A DNA stretch of 64,000 nucleotides from Aurelia coerulea (lineage: Eukaryota; Cnidaria; Scyphozoa; Semaeostomeae; Ulmaridae): positions 20,866,501 to 20,930,500 of the forward strand of contig CM076943.1 in NCBI GenBank assembly GCA_039566865.1. Reading direction: 5' to 3'. How positions within the stretch are numbered: the first letter of the stretch is position 1; every line of letters starts with the position of its first letter. The translations under genes were made by a program, and so were the position numbers. Below the pieces are notes generated by a model. The model ran no database searches. It saw only the letters and a list, made by a program, of their open reading frames with translations, and was not told the origin of the DNA. Below, one piece after another: positions 46,223 to 58,200 of this stretch.

Positions 46223-49200
46223 CTACTCAGCTGAAATGTGGTCCACCGGGAGCCCTTTTTCATGTCGTCGCCAAACTTTGTCAAAGAGAGTCTCCAAGTC
46301 ACGGGCATACTTCTGAGTGTCGAATAGCGAAGATAACAGACGGCCATCCCACACCTTTTTCTTGATATGATTGTAACTAGGAAGAAGAGAAATAATTGTG
46401 AGGCTTAAAGTTTTAATTGTGGTGTTTAAACCTGAAAGCGCAGCGCACGAACAAGTCAAGTATTAATGTAGTTTTGGTAATATGTTGATAAATTATGTTG
46501 ATATGTTTGCAGGTTATATCGGGTGAGTTGGAAGACCTTTTCAATTCTACGGCCGTCTATATGGGGAAAATCGTCCCACCTTCTTGGCTGTGAGCTGAGA
46601 GATTCGATCCCATCCCACCCAGATCCCACCCTTCCAAACGATTCTTTGTAATTCCCATCTTGCGTTTATATGGAAAAAAACCACCCTGGTAAGGTGAGAT
46701 CCCAATCTACGAGACGTGTGATCTCATTGAGGTCAGATGAAATTTTTCCATATAAAGGCTGGAAGGTGAGATGAAAAGCAGGCAGGTGGGATGAATTAGT
46801 CTGTTTTTGCGCACGCACGAAAATGAAACAACAAGAAACCTAATCGTTGCTGGCGACTAACACAAATTGTGATTGCTATTGCCTGAAACGATAAGCTGGG
46901 AGGTGGGATGAAATGAGATGAAAAAGGTGGAAGGTGAGGTGAAATATTAGATAATAAACAAGGGCAAATTTCGTCCCACGCATGATAGCTTAAGACCTGG
47001 AAGGTGGGATGAAGTTCCCCATACAAACAAGTCCTTAGATGACGACAATATATGACGCTGTTCTGAGCAATAGTTTCCAAAAGGAAACTTCAAGATTAAG
47101 TCTAAAGTGATGTTTGAGATACAAGCGCCATTATCATATCCAGCGTTTGAAGCATCCACCATTTCTGATACATGATAAGTAATGTAAGATAGTACCGGGT
47201 GTCCCAAAAACTGTATACAGATTTGGTTGACTCCAGCGATGTTAATTTAGCTTCAATCAATGTCTAATCACTCTAATAATGTTCCTCGATAGTTAACTTG
47301 AACATAGTTACCTCGTTTGTTGGTATTGGTGCTTTAAGAGCAGACATATTAATCTTGAAAGCTCAAATTTGCCTCTTTCCAAAAGTTACCCCCCAGTCAC
47401 CCATAGGGCAGTTTCTTGATTTTTCATCAATTTCGGTTCTTAAAGGGAATAGACATAGCTATATCTCATAGCAGCTATAAATAGGCTAAAGAAACGCCCA
47501 CAAACCCATTGTTTCTTTACCTACACAATGAAACCGGATGCGCCAAAATGGTCGAGTACAATAGATTATATTTTTGACCTGGCCCGGGCCAGCTTTTAAC
47601 TATGTCGATTCCCTTTAATTTCGATGAGCTTCAGGAACTTGCTTCGGCTAAAAGGCCAAAGCTCTGCTTTGCAGGTGGACGCAAATTTGAGCTTTCAAAA
47701 TTTATGTTTCTGCTCTCAAAGCACCAATACCAACAAACGAGGTATCTATGTTCAAGTTAACTATCAAGGAACATTTTGAGAGTGATTAGCAAGCTAAATT
47801 CACATCACTGGAGTCAACCAAATTTGTATACTTTTTTCAGACACCAGGTATGCCAGGAGAGGCAGTCTTCGGTGCATTTAAGACGCTAATAACATTTAAA
47901 GGGTCATGCAGCTTAGGACAATACATCTGAACGAGAGAGAGAGAACAATTGAAGTCATTGGAAGTAACATGTGAAGTCTATAGAGTTTCAACAAATTTGA
48001 GCAACCAGTTTTCTAAAACGTTCAAGGAAAACAAATCAAGACGATCAATTGGCTTGTCCCACCAGTATAAAGTAGATGTCTGAAATCGAAGCTCTCTCCG
48101 TGTGTATATCGGGTGACTGAAAACATGTTCCCCTGTTTGAAGAATCACTTCAGCAAAAGTAGTTGCACTATAATCACAGGAATTAACTCTTCTAATAGTT
48201 AAAAGATTGCAGTATTTTCTACTTTTTTTGGTAATTTTCAAAGTAGTAGTCCCTTAGCGAATTCGAGAGATTTAAAATCAGTTTTGCAGAACGACAAGGA
48301 AAATGGCCTGAAACGCACGATCAAAAATTCCAGCTGTTTTGAAATCAATTCTAAATCCTTTTGAGAATTAGCATAACTAAGGAAATGATAAGCTGAAACT
48401 AAGAAGGAAATTGAAGTTATTATCTCATTTAATGCTCTGAAAAAGAAGTACCGAAAATAGCAAACTGACCAGCTGCGTTTCTGCTATTTTGAGCTGCCTT
48501 TGATCATGCGCTTTGTGCCATTTTCTGGACATTCTGCATAACTAATTTTGTGAATCTTTCGAATATACCACGGGCTACTACTTTGAAAATTACCAAAAAT
48601 AAAGACAAAAAGATTTCAATCTTGTAGCTATTAGAAAAGTATGTTTGATAATTATAGCGCAAGTAGCTTTGCAGAAATGATTTTTCCAACAGGGAGATAT
48701 TTTTTAAAGTCACACGGTACATGAGCAAATCAAATTAGATAACAGATATTGCATGTGGGTTTTTCTTTGTCCTATTTATTTACTATTTTACTAAATGTCT
48801 GATCCGTCTAAAGAACAAATAAACTTACTAGGCTTCATCGGTTCCAAGTTTAACAGCTATTTCTTCATATTCACTTCTCGATTGAGCGACAAGCTCTGGT
48901 ATTCCTATTGAAATGAGTTGTGATGAGGCAACTCTCGATGCAAATGTATCTAATGGCAGTGTAACCATAGGACATCCTGCCCATAACACATCCATGCCAG
49001 TAGTATGACCATTACATAAGGGAGTGTCGAGACAGACATCAGCCAGCTGTCCACGCCTAACATGCTCCTCTTTTGGTGCAACATTTGAGAAGATGACACG
49101 ATCTTGGTCTACACCATACATGCCAGCTTGTGCCTTGACATTCGCCTCCCCAGCAGCTGGGAATCGCAGTAGCCATAATACACTGTTTGGAACTCTCTTT

Positions 49201-52200
49201 AAGATGCTGCACCATGATTCAAAAGTTTCTGGGTCGATCTTATACAACTGGTTGAAATTGCAAAATATGAATGCGTTGCTGGGAAGTCCGTATGTCTCTC
49301 TTGTCATATTTGGAAGCACATCTGGCACCCTTTCTCCACTATCTTTCGTTCCAGAAACTTCTTCTTTCCGTCTCTCCACATTCATCGTGATGAACTTGGC
49401 AACAGCCGTCGTGCATGTTACAGAAATGTTCTCAACTCCTACGTCACTATTTGCATTGTTATAAGCATGTTTTTTCAACTTCTCTTCGTTTCGTTTGTCA
49501 CCTGTTACGTCCCTTATGAGATGAGGGAACATCTGCTTGTGATCACCGACGAAGAATGAGTGAGGCATCAAGGCGAGTTTCTCTGCGTAATGATCACTGC
49601 ACTGTAAGGGGGATGTTATGCGATCGGTTATGATGTAGTCCATATACGTCGCACCACTTGTACCTGGATATCCAAGCCACATGATCTAAAGGAAATTTAA
49701 TAACAAAACAAATTAGAATATGTTATACTTCAGTAACGCCCTGCATTAACGAAACCAATTTTTCACACCTTAGCCCAAAATGATTCCTATATTTAGGGCA
49801 CTTTTCCATTTTACAGGCTGAAAGTTCTCTTCTGGAAAGTCCTCGAGAATTAGTTTACAACAGAATGTTTCTGATTGCCTAGAAAATCAGTTTAGATTCA
49901 AGCAAAAATCGGTCAAATCTAAGACATCTTGGCAGTAACTTCTTATGAACTATGCATAAATTGGAAGGCCCAAACACCATCAAACCAGGACCTTGTATCG
50001 AGCAAAGTACAAGAAAATTCATTTTGGGTGTGAACTTTGAGTGTTCCTTACAAGTAGGCGCGCTAATTATTATTTAGTTGCATAAAAGTTTCTTTAAAGA
50101 GAGTACAAAGACCAGCAGCCTTTGCCATCGTTTATTTTCGTTTTCGTGAATTTTGTACAGCCAGTTATTCTGGAAGCTGTGCAGAGCAAGTCGCTGACTT
50201 TGCGCAAAGCATGCTGATCTTTGTACTCCCTTTAAGGAATGTGGGGAATTACTGTATTGAGCATGAAAAATTTAATCAAATTTTGAAGCAGTCCTCAAGA
50301 TCAAATAAAAGGAGTCATGTTACATGCAAGCAGAGCGAAGCTAAAGATGTCTTAATGGGGGTGGAAGGTGCATACCCCTATTTTGCCGAAAAAATGGGTC
50401 TTCCTCGGTTTAATTGTTGACATACTACAATGTGACCAATTTTGCCGACAAATTTGCCGTGGTTTGATATGGTTTTTTTCTGAAGAGTGGAAGGTGCATA
50501 CCCCTATTTTGCCGAAAAAATGGGTCTTCCTCGGTTTAATTGTTGACATACTACAATGTGACCAATTTTGCCGACAAATTTGCCGTGGTTTGATATGGTT
50601 TTTTTCTGAAAACATCTTTACAAAATAGGACGATTTAAGCCCCTTCTTTAATATTTCGTGGTCTTACAAATAAAAACACGGTGTTTTGAAGACACTCAAG
50701 ACTTCAGCAAAAAATTAACAGTAGCAAGGAAGCAAAAGTTTCCTTCATGCCATTCAGTCAAAAGAAAGATGCAGTAGCTGTTTACATTCGCCTGCTCAAA
50801 AATTGATGCCTATGCTCTCTGTTGGGGCATCTTTAAGTAACAAAGGCACATTACATCAAGTATTCTACATAATAAAATCACGGTATTACATGATTTAATT
50901 ACCTCATAGCTTCTAATTTTGACTCATATCATTTATTCAAATGCACTTTTTCACTATCATGTCACTTGAGTTCATTGTAAATCTCACAGGCCTAAATCAG
51001 TTGCTGTGGTGACAAAAACGCGTCCTTATATCGTATAAAACAAGGCTGCGGGAAAACCGCAGGAAATGTGCGATTAACCAATGGGATTGGCGGGATTCTT
51101 GTATTGCCTCGTTTGGAAACGTGAATCAGGTAATAATGAATAATATAGTACACATACTTGAATAGGAGCTGGTTTCAGAGCGAATATTTCATTTCGAGCG
51201 CCTTTCGTATAACCATTCATATTGACTAGGATATGGATTCCATCAGCATTGATTCTATCTGCCGCTTGACCATGACACGAATACTGCGTGAGGTCAACGA
51301 AATGTTCTGCTTCTTTTTCAATCTTTTTCCTGAAGCTTGTATTGTCATCATTGGTTAGAGTGTAGCAGAAGATCTGAAAATATAATGAAAATTTTCAGTG
51401 GCAATCGTGTTATTTAATATATATATTAATATAAATTTTGAAGTTTGATCAAATAACAATTGAAGTATATCTCCAAGAGGTTTCCGGCAGCAATACAATA
51501 AATGCCCAGGTATTCAAATATATGGGATTGCATCTCAAAATTCTCGCAACGGCAAACATGTGTAAGGGCCATTACGTCCAATCCAATATAACATTGAATT
51601 CCAAAGCGCAACAGCATCGAAATTTAGAGTGTGTTTAAATAGCTTATCTTAAAGGGCCTAATTAATACGACACGGTGTGATAAATAATGAAGATAGAGTC
51701 AAAGATGCAATGTAATCTTTTCAAGGTGCAAAATTTTTGTACTGGGTGACCCAGAAAAAAGTGACTTATCGATTGAAATGTTTCAAAAGTTGTTCTGTCA
51801 CTAAAAGACTAGCCTACGTTATAATTTTTTCGCAATTTATTCTGCACGATAAGTTTCTTGAATGAAGGATTTCAAGGAAAAAGGCATGCTTGAAATCCTC
51901 AAAAGCTGTCAAAAACAGGAGATCGATTCACAGCCATTTCAGATCTTCGCAACAATGAGGAGCGTGTTTCATTCAGCCTGACGATACCTTTAGGTACCTA
52001 GGGAGGACCATAAACTAGCTCTGAAGACTTCCAACTGAGTTGCCTATTCCCAGGCTGAAATGAAACCCGCTCCTTATTGTTGTGAAGATCTGAAATGGCT
52101 GTAAATCGATCCCCTGTCTTTGACAGCTTTTGAGGATTTCAAGCATGCCTTTTTCCTTGAAATCCTCAATTCGAGAAACTTACTGTGCCGGAAAAAATTG

Positions 52201-55200
52201 CGAAAAATATTCATAACGTAGCCTAGTCTTTTACTGACAGAACAACGTTTGAAGCACTTCAATCGGTCACTCAATTAATTTTCAATTACAGATTATGTTG
52301 GGTCACTCTTTTTGGGTCACCCGGTATAACAAGATGCATTAGACCGAGTCAATGTGCTATGCAATAATATATGCTATGATGCAAAAATCTATTTCCAAGA
52401 TTTTTGGAGCAAGATAGGATTTGAAGTCTCACAAAATAAAGATCCCTGTGCTGATTTCGAAACTCAAAACTCTGAAAAATAAATAAAGTTCCCTACAAAA
52501 CCCAAATTATATTTGTTCAAATGATATAAAGGTCTTGTTGAGAAAATAGATTTTACAGCTCCAGATAATATTTCCTCTCGTAAAGTATAGCTAAGGGGGC
52601 TACCTTAAAGAGTTGCAAGAATAATTACCTCAACTCTAGATCGGTCGTGAAAGCCGGGAATACTTTGCATCAAGTGAGAAGTAGGATGATTGCAGAAATC
52701 ACTGCTGACGTAGCCAATTCGAAGTCGACCTCTTGTTGCCTTTGCATCATGGGGATGGTTGTACGGTTGTTTGTGCAGTAAAGCAACCTAAAAAATTGGA
52801 AGTTTCTCATATGATTTGCGAACCACCAGAATCGACATGGCAAATGAATGAATGCAATATTTTCAAAAATGTGTATAGGCTATTATCTTTAAGATCAGTA
52901 CTAGCGTACAAATTTTTCCTCTTCGTAAAAAGATTTGATCACTATCTGTAGCAAATGTCTGTGACAATATACCGATTCGTTAATACCAACGTCTACCACT
53001 GGAACAGTCATCTGCACTGGGACAAAATATTTGGTACCAAATCTGAATATAGAGAGGCTGACGAGAAATTTGATTTAAAATTTAAAGTCAAATGGAGACT
53101 GGGTTCAAGATTATGAACAATTTACTTCTGAAGGTTATCCAACCAAAGAGTTACAGTAGTGTCCCGCATATAAAAAAAATCTTTTAATTTTAGGTCTGAC
53201 ACGTTTCTTATAAAATGAGGTAAAATTCACAGCAGGGTAAAGTTTCTTATTGGAAAAATCATGCACTTTCGATCAACTACTTATACACAAGCTTTATAAT
53301 TGTGATGAAAAAACATAATATTTTGATTTACATTTGTAAATTCTCACTTCCAGTAAATATAATTATTCCAGGAAGGAGTTTTTTGCTTAGTTTTGTTAAA
53401 TAAGAAACAAGTTTTTTTCAGATCTGTACTAGTTTCTTATAAAATGGGGTATCATTTTGAAAATCAGGGTCTGTGTTTCTTAAATTTGTCTTTCTTATAC
53501 CTGGTGTCCCAAAAAAAAGGTAACAGATTTGATCAGCTCTAGCGAGGAGAATTTAGCTTGAATCAATCCAAAATCATTTTCAAAACATTCCTCGAAGGTT
53601 AACTTAAACACAAATACCTTGTTTGTTGATATTGGTGCACTGAGAGTTGCAATATTAGTCTTGAAAGTCCAAATTTGCATCCATCTCCAAACCAGAGGTT
53701 TTGGGTTTTGGCCTATACTGCTAGCGCGCTGTTTTGGGGAATCACCCGAATTATTTCGCAAACCTCGTGAAGCATAAACTTGAATAGAAATTCAAAGACT
53801 GAAAAAAAACAGTAACATTGACAAAGTTGGTCATCATGGGACATCGTTCCTCATCTACAAGAAACTCTACAACTCAATTCATAACTTTGACATTCAAAAT
53901 AATAGTTCATTCATCGGCGAAATGATGCCCTTGGGCATTGATGCATTTGTTGCATCTTGCAAGCATTCCCTGAAATGCATTTAAGATAAAGTCTCTTGGG
54001 ATGTCTCTACACTGGCGTCTGATCGCATTCTTCAGTTGATCAATCGTCGTAGGCTGCATATTTCTTTGCACATCCCAAATCTTGGTCTTGAGGTAACCCC
54101 AAAGGAAAAAATCTAAAATTGCCAGATCTGGTGATCTTGGAGGCCACAAGAAATCTCCACGCTTTGAGATCACTTTTCCGGGAAAGCGACCATGGAGATA
54201 TTGCATTGTCTGGTTACTCGTATGAGCCGGGGCCCCATCTTGCTGCCACCACACATTCTCCTGATTTATGTCTAAGGCTGCGAATTCTCTCTGAATAACA
54301 TTATACCGAATAATGCGTAGATACTCTCGTGAATCTAAATTTCCGTCAACAAAATGTGGGCCCAAAATTCTGCCATCGCCTGTCAAACCAATCCATACCA
54401 ATACTTGCCCGGCCCCTTGCTGACGATGAATATAATGACCATCAGGATGACCTTGTCCATAGGGGCTATAGTTTATAACATTATGCGTGTTCACCTCAGA
54501 ATTTAAAGAAAATATGGCTTCATCGGATGTGATCAAGTTTGACAAAAATGTTTGATCTTCCTCGCATTTCTGAATAAACCAATGGCAAAACTCTAATCCA
54601 AGGGAAGGATCGCGGGGAAGTAATGCTTGCTGTTTAACGAGGACATAAGGATGAAAGTTGATGTCCTGACGTACAATCCTACTAAAGGAACTTTTTGATA
54701 TGCCAAGACCATTTCTTCTCGCAGAAGCTTTCCCATTCCGCTGCAAAGACCGACGTACCCTATTGATGTTATCTGCCGATCGAATAGCCTTAGGTCTACC
54801 ACTATTTTCTTTATTTCTGTTGAGGCTCGTACCATGCTCCTTGTATTTCTTATAATTAGCCAAAATATTCTTTACTGCTGGTGCTGGAATCCCAGGCCAG
54901 TGGTCCACCCAAGACCGCCTGACCTGGTGTGCGTTATTTATGCGAACCATCTCTGTACACACCCAAACACGTTGATCTTTAGTTAGCTGAACCATTGTGA
55001 GCAAGACTGAATCAGAGAGAAGGGGAAAGAGAAAAGAAAGGCCTTAAATACCCTTTTCCGTCGAAAATATAGGCATGTTTTTGGCTTATTAACCTCAGGG
55101 ACAGTAGACGCAAAAATGGCGCGCTAGTTTAGTGAACGTGCAAACAATTTTCAAAAATCAAGGCTCGTTTTCAGCAGGGTCCTAAATCTATTTATAAAGT

Positions 55201-58200
55201 TTCTTTGACAAAAAATAAGTAAAGTCAAGATAGTGAAATCTTTTGATATCACAGCACAGCACAACTATTGAAAGAAATAAAGCATCAGTCGCAAGATGTC
55301 CCTTTCAAAAGGTGATTGCAACATTAACCAAATGTATCTACCCTTGGGGACATTTGCCTGTAGTTAATGAACTAAACTCAAATGTCTACTCGCATTGGAT
55401 ATCTAGTACGTAGAAGCACTTTTCATTAATAAAATGTCCCATGGTGACTAACTTTGTCAATGTTATTGTATTTTTTCAGTCTTTGAATTTCTATTCAAAT
55501 GTATCCTTCGCGAGGTTTGCGAAATAATTCGGGTGATTCCCCAAAACAGCGCGCTAGCAGTTTAGGCCAAAACCCAAAACCTCTGGTTTGGAGATGGATG
55601 CAAATTTGGACTTTCATGATTAATATTGCAACTCTCAGTGCACCAATATCAACAAACAAGGTATTTGTGTTTAAGTTAACCTTCGAGGAATGTTTTGAAA
55701 ATGATTTTGGATTGATTCAAGCTAAATTCTCCTCGCTAGAGCTGATCAAATCTGTTACCTTTTTTCTGGGACACCCGGTATGCGGCACACTACTGTACTA
55801 GAATTCATTTGGAACAAACCACTTAAAAATGCCTCTCTAGCTTTAATGTCGCTTTCTAGCTAATATCCTTCAGTTAATATCTGCTTGACCTTGATTTGAA
55901 GAGCCCGAATGTCTAAAACTATGGCTATAAACTATTTTCAATCTAATTTTCAAACTAGTTTCAGTCTTATAGAAACCTGCTCGACATGAAGGAGACCCGG
56001 GGGGGGGGGGGGTACTTCACATATTTTGGGTACGGGGACGTGCCATCGGGAAGGGTATCGATTTTCACGATTTTGGTATAAGGAACGGTATCGATTTTCA
56101 CGATTTTGGTATAAGGAACGGTATCGATTTTCGCAATTTTGGTTTAAATAACGATTTTGGTATACTTTTTCGGAAAATTGGTATAAGGTCGGGTATACTT
56201 TTTCGGAAAATTGGTATAAAGTCGGGTATACTTTTTCGCAAAATTGGTATAAGGAACGGGTATGTTTTTGAAGCTTCGATGGCACGTCCCCGACCAAAAC
56301 CTGGTCAAGTACCCCCCCCGGGGAAGGAGACCGGAAAATCTGTATTTGTTGAGGGCACTATAACAAATGATTCACCGAGAAGGGAAAACTAATAAACAAT
56401 CCCTTACCTTATCAACACAAAGATTACCATGTCGATTTGCAATGGCTTTTCGTTGATATGCTGATAACGGGTATAACATGGTATGATGCGGATGCACTGA
56501 TGGCAGGCGATTCCTTGATAACTGATCTTCCACAATCGCTAACAACTTTTTCATACGACTTTTGTATTCACCCCAATCGCAAATGATTTGAAGGCAATGA
56601 GCTAAGTTGCAATAAGCATCTGGGAATTCAGGTTTCAGTTTCAGTGCTGTTCTGTAAGATTGGATAGCTTCAGCAATGTTACCAGAATCCTATAATAATG
56701 GAGATAAGATGCAACATTTCATTGAGCTAAAGACGGCAATGAGAGTACGCAGATCAAGAATCTCACATCTATCTCACGTGCCTTTTTAAAATCCAAGACG
56801 TCGCTTTCGTGCAATAGTTGGCTGACGTTTCGGTTATTACGAATAATAGGGAGTTTAACAACCATGACAGCCACGGTAGCCAGAACGTCCTTTTGCATCC
56901 AATAAACCAAGTATATTTCCTGTACGCTACCTTTTAGACATCATTTGGGAGGCCACAAACCTCCCCTTCACAGGAATGCCCGAGAACTATCATTTTTCTT
57001 TGGAAACAAACAGTTCAAAAAATGAGTGAGTTTTCCTTCAAGGGCCTAGATCTGCAGTAGAGGGTGACACCACAGAAATGGGATTTCCAAATTGTGCAAT
57101 TCAACAGAACAACTTCATAGTCTCCCAATGGAACCAAATTCGCACGAAAAACAAGAAAGCCTCTTGAACTCGTGCTATGAAAAAAAGAAACGCTGCATTG
57201 CAGCCTGAGTTATGTCGTGGTTTCGTAAACTCCCTAACATCTTTTGATCAGGCAGCAATTACGTACTCGATTTACGTCAAGCTTAACGTAAAAAAATTAA
57301 ATGTTAATCTTAAATTTCTATTGAATCACAAAGCCATATTTTCTATCGTAACAACAGAATTTCCGAATGCTCAGAAAATTTCGTAGACTGGAATCTGGCC
57401 TTAATGCTTGAAAAATACACTTTATGAATGATTAAATTTATAGATGAAATATTCTAATTAAAGAAATTTAGGTTTCTGTGGAGAGATAATCAGACCAACC
57501 GCTCTCCCCAGCCCCTGTTTTAATTGTCGAAATGGTCTATTTTAGCAAATGAATGCATGCAACATATACTTGCAGGATTGCAAAATAAAAACCCTTCAAG
57601 AAGGCATTAGCTTCCTCCAATGAATAATCTCATTCATTTGTAATATGAGTTTTCTCCGTCTGCACATGACACAATGTATACGATGCAATGCTAACCTTAT
57701 ATACAGAAGCGAGATTACTATGAGCATCAGCAAATGCTGGGTTGATCTGAATAGCTCGTGTGTAGCATTGTATCGCGCCATTTATATCCTGCATCTCTTT
57801 CAAAGCGTTTCCCATGTTGGAGTATGCATCGGCAAATGTTGGATGAATTCTAATTGCTTCTTTGTAATGAATAAGTGCTTCATGCAGTTTTCCTTGTTGT
57901 TGCAATACACTAGCCAAGTTCGAATGAGCTGCTGCAAACTCTGGGAAGACCTGAGACAAGAAAGAATCTACAGCATTAATCTACCGGTAAGAGTTTTGGA
58001 GAGTATAATAACGGGCAAAGATCCAGTTTGCTGACAGCGTTGTCCTGTTTCGCATAACAGTTAATCAAAGTTTTCTAATCTTTTCAGTTTATCAAAAAGA
58101 AATCTCTCTTGCAGAGAGGATAGCAAGCCAATGGCAATGAAATGTTTCTCTAAAATCTTCAATATCAATCTCCAAAAAGGCTCAGCACATGACGGAGATA

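Larger units (their letters stand above)
53152..55797. mobile_element. MITE (CAGTAGTGTCCCGC ends) interrupted by the mariner
   Basis: TACAGTAGTGTCCCGCATA at 53152 is matched by the inverse of TATGCGGCACACTACTGTA at 55779-55797. The mariner lies at the TA just inside the right terminus. Removing it leaves about 350 bp with TATAAAAAAAATC and TTTCTTATAAAATG blocks, related to the TATAAGAAAC repeats. Confidence 0.65.

Noticed and set aside
49024..49464. 146-codon plus-strand frame
   Set aside because: Antisense to the catalytic exon of OGT, which is certain from its motifs.
50352..50628. Repeat-bearing frames on both strands
   Set aside because: Produced by a 126-bp tandem duplication whose length is a multiple of three.
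55950..56297. Minus-strand frame with 11-residue Tyr/Arg/Asn repeats
   Set aside because: Translation of a 33-bp minisatellite inside a transposable element; no start or splice context.
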